Shown here piece after piece: positions 17,247 through 24,456 of a DNA stretch of 64,000 bases. The notes under the pieces were generated by a model that saw only the letters and a list, made by a program, of their open reading frames with translations, was not told the origin of the DNA and ran no database searches. This DNA comes from Granulicoccus phenolivorans DSM 17626 = NBRC 107789 = JCM 15570 (GTDB taxonomy: Bacteria; Actinomycetota; Actinomycetes; Propionibacteriales; Propionibacteriaceae). The DNA is taken from assembly GCF_000423085.1 (NCBI RefSeq), contig NZ_AUHH01000012.1, positions 37,688 through 101,687 on the forward strand, written 5' to 3'. The stretch's first letter is position 1. Each line of letters opens with the position of its first letter. The position numbers were made by a program, and so were the translations under genes.

Positions 17247-18557
17247 TCTGCCGATCACATGTACGCCGGCCGCGGCGAGCTCGCCGGCGTCCTTGGCCAC
17301 GGCGGTGATGCCGAGGATCTCTCCGGATTCGGCGTTGGCGACCATCTTGATGAAGCCGCGGGTGTCGCGGTTGACGAGGGCGCGCGGCACGTATTCCAGG
17401 GGCAGGACGCGGCAGTCGCAGGGGATGCCCGCAGCGATGACCTGCTTCTCGGTCATCCCGACCGCACCGATCGCGGGGCTGGTGAAGGTCACCCGAGGCA
17501 GCCGGGTGTAATCGATCGGCCGGTCCGCGCCGGCGAAGGCGTTCTCGACGACGAGCGTGCCGTGCGCGGCTGCGACGTAGACGAACTCGGGGTGTCCGGT
17601 CACGTCGCCGGCGGCCCAGATCCGCGGGTTGGTCGACTGCAGCCGGTCGGTGACCGCCACCTGACCGGTCGCGCCGGTGGAGACTCCCACCGCAGTCAGC
17701 CCGAGCCCCTCGGTGACCGGGCGCCGGCCGAGCGCGACGAGGACCTGTTCGGCCCGGAACTGCTGTTCTGCGCCGGACACGTCCGCAGTGACCATGACAT
17801 CGCCGGTGGGCGCGTCCCGGGTGACCCTGGTCGGAACCGCGCGGCGTACCACCCGAATGCCCTCGTCGGCGAAGACCTCCTGCAGCGCCCGGGAGACCTC
17901 CGGCTCCTCCTTCGACGTCAGGCGGGAGCGGACCAGGAGGGTGACCTTCGTGCCGAGCCGGGCAAACAGCTGTGCCTGCTCGAGTGCGACGTAGCCGCCG
18001 CCGAGGACGATGAGTGAGGCGGGCACCTCGGTCAGTTCCATGGCCGTGGTCGAGGTCAGATACCCCGCCTGCGCCAGGCCCTCGATCGGCGGAACCCAGG
18101 GTTGAGCGCCGGTGGCGATGAGATAGTGCTGCGCCGTGATTTCCTCGACGCCTCCCGCGGCGTCGGTGATCCGCACCAGTGGGGCATCCGGCGTACCGGA
18201 GAACGTTGCCTCGCCCCGTGCGACGCGCCATCCGTAATGGTCGGCGATGTCGACGTACTTCTCGGTGCGCAGCCGCTCGACGAGCGCCTGCTTCCCCCCG
18301 ATCAGGTCGGGCATGTCGACGGCTCCGGCCATGGTCGAGATTCCCGGGTACCGGGTGCTGGCGTCGGCGGCGACGTGGCGCGCCTCGGCCGCCGCGATGA
18401 GGGCTTTCGAGGGTACGCACCCGGTGTTCACGCAGGTGCCACCGAAGGTGCCCCGCTCGACCATCACTACCGACCTGCCCAGGGATGTCGCCCGGATGGC
18501 GGCAGCGAACGCCGCTCCGCCGGACCCGATCACCGCAAGGTCATACGTCGTCTGCAT
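17133..18557 (-). CDS. merA: Mercuric reductase (short form without HMA domain)
   Basis: 474 residues. FAD is bound by VIGSGGAAFAAA; the redox disulfide is GGTCVNTGCVPSK (Cys42 and Cys47). NAD(P)H is bound around LIVLGGGYVALEQAQ. The protein ends in LLSCCA, the vicinal C-terminal Cys pair that hands Hg(II) to the active site and marks MerA among its flavoprotein relatives. It reduces Hg(II) to volatile Hg(0) in the cytoplasm. ATG 18557 follows GGAGGAGACGGGG; a more upstream ATG lies inside the -10 region and is rejected. It is divergent from merR, with the operator between. No merT/merP transporter genes are present. Confidence 0.92.
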   Translation of the reverse strand: MQTTYDLAVIGSGGAAFAAAIRATSLGRSVVMVERGTFGGTCVNTGCVPSKALIAAAEARHVAADASTRYPGISTMAGAVDMPDLIGGKQALVERLRTEKYVDIADHYGWRVARGEATFSGTPDAPLVRITDAAGGVEEITAQHYLIATGAQPWVPPIEGLAQAGYLTSTTAMELTEVPASLIVLGGGYVALEQAQLFARLGTKVTLLVRSRLTSKEEPEVSRALQEVFADEGIRVVRRAVPTRVTRDAPTGDVMVTADVSGAEQQFRAEQVLVALGRRPVTEGLGLTAVGVSTGATGQVAVTDRLQSTNPRIWAAGDVTGHPEFVYVAAAHGTLVVENAFAGADRPIDYTRLPRVTFTSPAIGAVGMTEKQVIAAGIPCDCRVLPLEYVPRALVNRDTRGFIKMVANAESGEILGITAVAKDAGELAAAGVHVIGRSITEVADAWAPYLTMAEGIRIVARAFTTDIRLLSCCA

Positions 18558-18597
18558 CCCCGTCTCCTCCGCGCTCGTCAGCTCGCCTGGTAACGTC

Positions 18598-18629
18598 ATT
18601 CTGTTCCTTCCAGTGCAGTGGAAGGTCAA
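18598..18629 (-). promoter_or_regulatory. MerR-type promoter/operator of merA
   Basis: Read leftward, -35 TTGACC and -10 CAGAAT are separated by 19-20 bp, the over-long spacing typical of MerR-family control. The spacer holds the inverted repeat CCTTCCA-N6-TGGAAGG (18606-18625). MerR would hold polymerase here and untwist the DNA on binding metal. Confidence 0.85.
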
Positions 18630-18664
18630 GCAAAAACTGGGCAACCGAGAGCTCGGAGGGCAGC

Positions 18665-19054
18665 ATGCGGATCGGGGAATTCGCCGCAATGGCCGACACA
18701 ACCGCCAAGACGCTGCGGTTCTACGAGGAGCAGGGGCTGCTCCCTCCCCCCGAGCGCACCCCCGCGGGCTATCGCGACTACGGTGCCGATGCGCTCGCGC
18801 GGATCGACTTCATCCATCGGGGCCGGGCCGCCGGGCTCACCCTGGCTCAGATCCGGCAGATCCTGCAGATCCGTGACCGCGGGCAGGCTCCCTGCGAGCA
18901 CGTACGCGGGCTGCTGACCGAACGCACCGCCGAGATCGACGAGCAGATCGCCGAGTTGCAGGAACTGCGCCGGAGCCTCGCCCAGCTCCGCGATGCCGCC
19001 GATCGCCTCGAACCGGACGCGTGCCGCCCCGATCAGGTCTGCGCATACCTGTAG
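18665..19054 (+). CDS. merR: MerR-family metal-responsive regulator
   Basis: 129 residues. The N-terminal winged helix (MRIGEFAAMADTTAKTLRFY, then EEQGLLPPPERTPAGYRDY) is classic MerR family. A long dimerisation helix follows. Cysteines at about 77, 120 and 126 match the three-Cys arrangement used by Hg(II)-sensing MerR, although the loop between the last two (CRPDQVC) is shorter than in Tn501 MerR. ATG 18665 has GGAGGGCAGC upstream. It is divergent from merA, so it most likely controls it; sensing of another thiophilic metal remains possible. Confidence 0.88.
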   Translation: MRIGEFAAMADTTAKTLRFYEEQGLLPPPERTPAGYRDYGADALARIDFIHRGRAAGLTLAQIRQILQIRDRGQAPCEHVRGLLTERTAEIDEQIAELQELRRSLAQLRDAADRLEPDACRPDQVCAYL

Positions 19055-19158
19055 TACCGGGCCCGATCCGCGTCGGTTCGCCGGGCGCAAGCGGCGTACC
19101 AACGACCGGCGCAGGAGGAAGTGCTGAACTCAGTGACCGATGAACTACAGTGGCCCCG

Positions 19159-19470
19159 ATGAGCGCTGAAGATCTTGAGCAGTACGAGTCCGACCTCGAA
19201 CTGCAGCTGTACAAGGAATACAAGTCGGTGGTGGGGATCTTCACCTACGCGGTGGAGACCGAGCGACGGTTCTACCTGTGCAATGCGGTGGATCTGAAGG
19301 TCCGCACCGAGGGCACCGACGTCTACTACGAGGTGTCGATGAGCGATGCGTGGGTCTGGGACATGTATCGCCCGGCCCGGTTCGTGAAGACGGCCAAGGT
19401 GCTCACCTTCCGCGATGTGTCCATCGAGGAGATCGCGCACAACGACCTGACCGTCCCCGACGAGGCCTGA
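19159..19470 (+). CDS. DUF2469 family protein
   Basis: 103 residues, starting MSAEDLEQYESDLELQLYKE and matching the strongly conserved actinobacterial DUF2469 family, whose function is unknown. The usual neighbours are rnhB upstream and yraN downstream; here merA/merR separates it from rnhB. The -10-like TACAGT at 19146-19151 lies seven bases before ATG 19159, so the mRNA is probably leaderless; CTGAAC 16 bp further up may serve as -35. Confidence 0.9.
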   Translation: MSAEDLEQYESDLELQLYKEYKSVVGIFTYAVETERRFYLCNAVDLKVRTEGTDVYYEVSMSDAWVWDMYRPARFVKTAKVLTFRDVSIEEIAHNDLTVPDEA

Positions 19471-19489
19471 CACCCGCTGGTGGGGTGAG

Positions 19490-19528
19490 TTGTCCACACC
19501 CCGGCGGGACCCCGAAGCGTGATCCACA
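19490..19528. promoter_or_regulatory. Pair of DnaA-box-like sequences
   Basis: TTGTCCACA (19490-19498) is a perfect match to the high-GC actinobacterial DnaA box. TGATCCACA (19520-19528) is a near match in the same orientation, 30 bp away. They lie in the short gap before yraN. They could titrate DnaA or regulate the competence-type genes, but nothing else suggests an origin. Confidence 0.45.
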
Positions 19529-19579
19529 GGCGCGCGCGGCCCGGCGTACGGAATCGACCCGCAGGGCCATCCTTCGCAC

Positions 19580-19957
19580 ATGAGCGTGCGACCGACGAGA
19601 CAACAACTGGGCAGCCGCGGTGAGGACCTGGCCGCGGACCTGCTGACCGGCAAGGGCCTGACCATTCTGGAGCGCAACTGGCGCTGCCGATGGGGCGAGA
19701 TCGACCTGATCGCCGCCGATTCGACCGGTCCCGACCCGCTGATCGTGTTCTGCGAGGTCAAGTGCCGCAGCGGTCTCGGCTATGGACCACCGCTGGAGGC
19801 GATCACCTTCGCCAAACTCACCCGGCTGCGCCGGCTGGCCGCGGCATGGCTGGCCGAGCACGAGGCCCACGGCCGGATCCGGCTGGACGCGATCGGGGTG
19901 GTGCTGCGCCGGGGGTACGCCCCGCAGCTCACCCACGTCGAGGGGATCCAGCCGTGA
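19580..19957 (+). CDS. YraN/UPF0102 endonuclease-fold protein
   Basis: 125 residues. It shows the restriction-endonuclease-like core of the family: LGSRGEDLAADLL, RWGEIDLIA and VFCEVKCRSG. Its role is unestablished, but it regularly sits beside comM and dprA, as here. It overlaps comM by 4 bp (GTGA). Confidence 0.92.
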   Translation: MSVRPTRQQLGSRGEDLAADLLTGKGLTILERNWRCRWGEIDLIAADSTGPDPLIVFCEVKCRSGLGYGPPLEAITFAKLTRLRRLAAAWLAEHEAHGRIRLDAIGVVLRRGYAPQLTHVEGIQP

Positions 19958-21492
19958 GTACGCCGGCCACCGCCCGCTCCGTCGCGCTGAACGGGCTGGA
20001 GGGCAGCCCGGTGGAGATCGAGGTCGCCGTCGGCGCCGGCCTGCCCCGCACCGTGCTGGTCGGCTTGCCCGATACCTCCCTGTACGAGGCCCGCGACCGC
20101 TGCCGTGCCGCGGTGGCCAGCTGCGGGCTGCGCTGGCCCGATGCTCTGGTCACCATCAATCTGACCCCGGCGACCCTGCCCAAGGCCGGTTCGCACTATG
20201 ACCTGGGGATCGTCGCCGCGGTGCTGGCCGCCGCCGATCTGGTGCCCCGGGAGCGGCTGGCCGGCACCGTCTTCATGGGGGAGCTCGGCCTGGACGGCCG
20301 GGTCCGCCCGGTCCGGGGCATCCTGCCCGGCCTGTTGGCCGCGCATCGGCAGAATCTGACCCGGTGCATCGTGCCCGCGGCCCAGGCCGGGGAGGCCCGG
20401 CTGGTGGCCGGGATGGCGGTTCAGGGTGTGAGTCGCCTGCAGGACCTGGTTGAGTTGCTCCACGGCCGACCCGTGCCCGACCCGCTCCCGGAACCGGCGA
20501 GCGGCAGCGATCCGGTACCGGCCAGCGCGGACCTGTCCGACATCGTCGGTCAGATCGATGGGAAATGGGCCCTGGAGGTGGCCGCGGCCGGGCGGCATCA
20601 TCTGTTTCTGCACGGTCCGCCCGGCGTTGGCAAGACCATGTTGGCCGAGCGGTTGCCGGGCCTGCTGCCCGATCTCAGCGTCACCGAGGCACTCGATGTG
20701 GCCGCGGTGGCGTCCCTGGCCGGCCACGACCTGGCCGACCAGTTACCGACCCGCCCGCCGTACGCCGATCCGCACCACACCGCGTCGGTGGCCAGCCTGG
20801 TCGGCGGTGGTGCCCGCTTCGTCCGGCCGGGGGCGATCAGCCTGGCCCACCGGGGCGTGCTGTTTCTCGACGAGGCGGCCGAATTCTCACCCCGCGCGCT
20901 GGAGGCCCTGCGCCGTCCGCTGGAACTGCGCAAGGTGACGATCTCCCGCAGTTCGGGAGCGGTGGAGTTCCCGTCCGACTTCCAACTCGTGCTGGCGGCA
21001 AATCCGTGCCCCTGCGGCCTGGCCGGTACGCCGGGGGCGAACTGCACCTGTCCACCACACACCGTCCGCCGCTATCGCGACCGGATCTCCGGACCCATCC
21101 TGGACCGGATCGACATCCAGCAGAACCTGGCCCCGATGAGCCGGGCTTCGTTGCGGCTGGCGGCCCGAACCCCGGCCGAGGGGTCGGACCGGGTGGCCCA
21201 GCGGGTTGCCGCGGCCCGGGAACGTTCCGGGGCCCGGCTGCAGGGGACCGGCTGGACGACCAACGGGGAAGTGCCCGGCCCTTACCTGCGCAAGAGCCTG
21301 CCGCTGCCCGACGGCTTCGACCTGCTGGAAACGGCCCTGGGCCGGGGGCTGCTCACGCTGCGCGGGGTCGACAAGTGCCTGCGCCTGGCCTGGACCATTG
21401 CCGACCTGCAGGGCCGCAGTCCGCGCGCCGACGATGTCCGTGCGGCGGTCGGCATGCGGCGCGGTGATTCCGAGGGGGTCAAGGTCGCATGA
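19954..21492 (+). CDS. ComM/YifB-type Mg-chelatase-like AAA+ ATPase
   Basis: 512 residues. An N-terminal Lon-protease-like fold (KAGSHYDLGIVAAVL) is followed by an AAA+ domain with Walker A GPPGVGKTMLAERLPGLLP and Walker B GVLFLDEAAEF. Then come ANPCPCG and a zinc-ribbon-like CTCPPHTVRRYRDRISGP, and the C-terminal Mg-chelatase domain. ComM is a branch-migration helicase used in natural transformation of Gram-negative bacteria; in actinobacteria its role is less clear. It is coupled to yraN and dprA by 4-bp overlaps. Confidence 0.93.
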   Translation: MSTPATARSVALNGLEGSPVEIEVAVGAGLPRTVLVGLPDTSLYEARDRCRAAVASCGLRWPDALVTINLTPATLPKAGSHYDLGIVAAVLAAADLVPRERLAGTVFMGELGLDGRVRPVRGILPGLLAAHRQNLTRCIVPAAQAGEARLVAGMAVQGVSRLQDLVELLHGRPVPDPLPEPASGSDPVPASADLSDIVGQIDGKWALEVAAAGRHHLFLHGPPGVGKTMLAERLPGLLPDLSVTEALDVAAVASLAGHDLADQLPTRPPYADPHHTASVASLVGGGARFVRPGAISLAHRGVLFLDEAAEFSPRALEALRRPLELRKVTISRSSGAVEFPSDFQLVLAANPCPCGLAGTPGANCTCPPHTVRRYRDRISGPILDRIDIQQNLAPMSRASLRLAARTPAEGSDRVAQRVAAARERSGARLQGTGWTTNGEVPGPYLRKSLPLPDGFDLLETALGRGLLTLRGVDKCLRLAWTIADLQGRSPRADDVRAAVGMRRGDSEGVKVA

Positions 21493-22631
21493 ATCCACCG
21501 GCCACGTGGAGCCCCGAGGCTTGGGCTCGGCTGCTGTTGTGCTGCGTGAGCGAGCCCGGAGATCCGACCTTGACCGAGGCAGTGCGGCTGGAAGGAGCGG
21601 TTGCGGTCGCCGAGTCCCTGACCGGGTCCCGGGCAGCGACCGCCTGGGCCAAGCGGGCGGCCGGGCTCGACCTCGGCAGCGTCGTCGCCGCCACCGAGGC
21701 CTGTGGCGCGCGATTCATCACGCCCGCGAGTCCGGAATGGCCCGAACAGGTGGCCGAGCTCGACCTGGCCGGCCCCCTCGGCTCCTTCGGCGGTGCCCCA
21801 CTGGGCCTGTGGCTGCGAGGTCCGGGCGACCTGGCCGCCATGACCGGGCGTACGGTCGCGATCGTGGGGTCCCGGGCCGCCACCAGCTACGGGGAACGGA
21901 TCGCCGCCGATCTGGGTGCCGAACTGGCTGCCGCGGGCGTCACGGTGGTCTCCGGCGGCGCCTTCGGGATCGACGCGGCCGCCCATCGGGGAGCGATGGC
22001 CGCAGGGGGCCGGACCCTGTGCGTCCTGGCCGGGGGAGTCGACCAGCCCTATCCGCGCGGCAACGCCGCCCTGCTGGAGGCAATCGGCGAGGGGCACTTG
22101 CTCGTCTCCGAGGTGCCGCCGGGCGCCCATCCCACCCGACCCCGATTCCTGATCCGCAACCGGTTGATTGCCGGGCTCACCCAAGCGACGATCATCGTCG
22201 AGGCTGCCGCCCGGTCGGGGGCCCGGAACACGGTGAGCTGGGCCAATCTGCTGGGGCGGATGGTCCTCGCCGTTCCGGGTCCGGTGCATTCGGCGATGTC
22301 GGTGACTCCGCACGAACTGATCCGCACCCAGCAGGCGACCCTGGTCTGCGACAGTGCCCAGGTTCTGGAACTGATCTCCCCGATGGGACTGGCGACCCTG
22401 CCGGAGATCCGCGGCCCGCAACGGGTCACCGACGATCTGACCGAGAGCGAGATCGCGGTGTTCGAGTTCATCCCCGGGCGCGGTGCGCTGGCCGCCGGCG
22501 ACCTCGCCCTGCGGGCCGGGCTCGACATGCGCAGCACCCTGGTCACGTTGACCCGGTTGGCCGATCGGGGCCTGGTCCATCAGGACGCTGAGGGCGGCTG
22601 GCGCCTGGTCTCCGGCAGCGTCCCGGGGTGA
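21489..22631 (+). CDS. dprA: DNA-processing protein DprA
   Basis: 380 residues. The Rossmann-fold core has VAIVGSRAATSYGERIAADL, VVSGGAFGIDAAAHRGA, VLAGGVDQPYPRGN and FLIRNRLIAGLT. A C-terminal winged helix (from about 320) follows. DprA loads RecA on incoming single-stranded DNA. It overlaps comM by 4 bp, giving a yraN-comM-dprA operon. Confidence 0.95.
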   Translation: MNPPATWSPEAWARLLLCCVSEPGDPTLTEAVRLEGAVAVAESLTGSRAATAWAKRAAGLDLGSVVAATEACGARFITPASPEWPEQVAELDLAGPLGSFGGAPLGLWLRGPGDLAAMTGRTVAIVGSRAATSYGERIAADLGAELAAAGVTVVSGGAFGIDAAAHRGAMAAGGRTLCVLAGGVDQPYPRGNAALLEAIGEGHLLVSEVPPGAHPTRPRFLIRNRLIAGLTQATIIVEAAARSGARNTVSWANLLGRMVLAVPGPVHSAMSVTPHELIRTQQATLVCDSAQVLELISPMGLATLPEIRGPQRVTDDLTESEIAVFEFIPGRGALAAGDLALRAGLDMRSTLVTLTRLADRGLVHQDAEGGWRLVSGSVPG

Positions 22632-22637
22632 TGGAAT

Positions 22638-23363
22638 GTGCCCGTGGCCTTATATGCACAAGGGTGGCGCCGAGTACGCCAGATCATCGGAGACCTCTTC
22701 GTGGTGGCGTGGGTGGTGGGCTGTGCCTGGGCCACTGCGGCAGTCCGGGACCTCCTGCTGGCGGCGGCCGCGCAGGTCCAGCGCGCGGTCGACCTCACCA
22801 CCCAGGTGGGCGGTTCGGTGGAACAGGCCGGCCGGGCCGCCGGCCGCGTCCCGGTGGTCGGCGGCGAGCTGGGCCGACCCCTGACCGACGCCTCCGACAG
22901 CGTCGCGCAACTGGCCACCAGCGCCCAGCAGCAGGTGGATCTGCTGCGCCAGATGGCCGAACTCAGCATTGTGGTGCTGTTCATCCTGCCGGTCGCCTTC
23001 GTCGTGTGGCGCTGGCTGCCCGGCCGGATCCGCTTCGTCCGGGAGCGGCGCAGCGCCGCGCGGCTGATCGACGCCGACGCGGACCTGTCCCTGTTCGCGC
23101 TCCGGGCGATGGCCCATCAGCCGATGACCAGGTTGGCCGCGATCTCGGATGATCCGGTCGGCGCCTGGCGTACCGATAACGCCCCGGTGGTACGCCGGCT
23201 CGCGGCGCTCGAACTGCGCGAATCCGGGTTGCCGCTCCCGCCGGAGGCGGCACCCGGGGCAGCGCGGACCACACCGACCCCGACCCCCGCAGCCCCCACC
23301 CCGCAGGCCGACCCCCGACCTCCGACGACCCCACCCACCGACCCGACCGACAACGTTGGTTAA
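22638..23363 (+). CDS. Membrane protein of unknown function
   Basis: 241 residues. Two hydrophobic segments (about 18-45 and 108-128) bracket a stretch with alternating Val/Gln/Ala that could form a periplasmic coiled coil (QVQRAVDLTTQVGGSVEQAG). The C-terminal cytoplasmic part includes a basic stretch, IRFVRERRSAARLI. It ends in a Pro/Thr-rich tail of about 45 residues. GTG 22638 is six bases after the dprA stop, so it may be cotranscribed. No family was recognised with confidence. Confidence 0.75.
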   Translation: MPVALYAQGWRRVRQIIGDLFVVAWVVGCAWATAAVRDLLLAAAAQVQRAVDLTTQVGGSVEQAGRAAGRVPVVGGELGRPLTDASDSVAQLATSAQQQVDLLRQMAELSIVVLFILPVAFVVWRWLPGRIRFVRERRSAARLIDADADLSLFALRAMAHQPMTRLAAISDDPVGAWRTDNAPVVRRLAALELRESGLPLPPEAAPGAARTTPTPTPAAPTPQADPRPPTTPPTDPTDNVG

Positions 23364-23405
23364 GGTGCGATCGAGTCGACCCGAACCCCAATGAGAGGCA
23401 CCACG

Positions 23406-24140
23406 ATGGCCCTGATCGAGATCACCGCCGGCGACGGCACCGCCGAGGCGTACCGCACCGGCGAGGACGGCCGCCCCGGCATCCTGCTGATCACCGACGT
23501 GAACGGCATTCGGCCGCGGATCGAGGAGATGGCCGACCGGATCGCCGGCTGGGGTTACACGGTGCTGGTCCCGAACCTGTTCTACCGGCTGGGTTCGGTC
23601 GCCGAGATCGCCCCGACCACCGACCTGACCGTTCCGGAGAACCGCCAGGCCCACGGTGAGAAGGTGATGTTCCGGGTCGCAGACCTCAACCCCACCAAGC
23701 AGCGCGCCGACCTGGCCGGCTACCTCGATGCCCTGCAGGCGATCGCCGCCCCCGGCCCGGTCGGGGTGATCGGGTACTGCATGGGGGCCGCCATGGCCTC
23801 CCGCGCGGCCGGCTGGTTCCCCGACCGGATCGCCGCCTGCGCCGCCTTCCACGGCGCCCGGCTGGTCAGCGACGACCCCGACAGCGCCCACACCGTGATC
23901 GCCTCGGCGACCGCGGAGTTCCTCTACGGCCACGCCGATCAGGATCGGATCAACCCCGCCGAGGACATCGCGATCCTGGAACAGGCGCTCACCGACGCCG
24001 GCCTCACCTGGATCAGCAACATCTATCCCGATGCGCCGCACGGCTTCACCATGAAGGACCTGGTCAGCTACCAGGAGGCCGGCGCCGAGCGGCACTTCAC
24101 CGAGAGCAAGGATCTGTTCGCCCGAACCCTCGGCCGCTGA
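23406..24140 (+). CDS. Dienelactone hydrolase family protein
   Basis: 244 residues of the alpha/beta-hydrolase fold. The nucleophile elbow GYCMGAA has Cys instead of Ser, as in dienelactone hydrolases. The Asp and His partners are in GHADQDRI and DAPHGFTM. Such enzymes open dienelactones in chloroaromatic degradation, but most chromosomal copies act on unknown esters. ATG 23406 is preferred to ATG 23391 because of the downstream alignment of the fold (MALIEITAGDG). A link to the phenol hydroxylase 10 kb away is possible but not shown. Confidence 0.88.
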   Translation: MALIEITAGDGTAEAYRTGEDGRPGILLITDVNGIRPRIEEMADRIAGWGYTVLVPNLFYRLGSVAEIAPTTDLTVPENRQAHGEKVMFRVADLNPTKQRADLAGYLDALQAIAAPGPVGVIGYCMGAAMASRAAGWFPDRIAACAAFHGARLVSDDPDSAHTVIASATAEFLYGHADQDRINPAEDIAILEQALTDAGLTWISNIYPDAPHGFTMKDLVSYQEAGAERHFTESKDLFARTLGR

Positions 24141-24172
24141 ATCCCGGGACCGACCGGTCCGCAAACCGAAAG

Positions 24173-24202
24173 GGGCCCCGGCCGCACCAGCGGTCGGAGC
24201 CC
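24173..24202. terminator. Bidirectional hairpin between the hydrolase and tRNA-Leu
   Basis: GGGCCCCGGCCGC and GCGGTCGGAGCCC pair with a few G-U pairs around the loop ACCA. Read leftward it is followed by CTTTCGGTTT, so it may end the tRNA transcript as well as the hydrolase mRNA. Confidence 0.7.
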
Positions 24203-24213
24203 ATTTCCTACGG

Positions 24214-24299
24214 TGTCCGAGAGAGGACTTGAACCTCCACGCCCTATAACGGGCACTAGCACCTCAAGCTAGCGCGTCTACCTATTCCGCCACCCGGAC
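24214..24299 (-). tRNA. tRNA-Leu (anticodon GAG)
   Basis: An 86-nt class II tRNA. The acceptor stem is GTCCGGG / CTCGGAC with one G-U pair and discriminator A. The anticodon stem CTAGC / GCTAG encloses loop TTGAGGT, anticodon GAG, which reads CUC and CUU. A long variable arm (about TGCCCGTTATAGGGCG) and the T loop GTTCAAG are present. CCA is not encoded. Confidence 0.96.
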
Positions 24300-24456
24300 C
24301 GGTGACTGTGCCCTCACGGGCAGCGCTGAAGAACAATATCAGCCTGAGTGATTGTACGCGAATCCGGCCCAGAAGGCAGCAAGTGGTCCGCCGAGCTGGG
24401 GTGGTTTCGCTAGACTGCGGGCGACCCCCGAATGCTCATGCAACACAAGGAGGCCC

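Noticed and set aside
18597..18599. Upstream ATG as start of merA
   Set aside because: It lies within the predicted -10 box; ATG 18557 has a good Shine-Dalgarno and begins the flavoprotein fold.
23406..24140. Dienelactone hydrolase as part of the phenol pathway
   Set aside because: It is 9 kb from the operon, in a different transcription unit and next to dprA; family membership alone does not link it.
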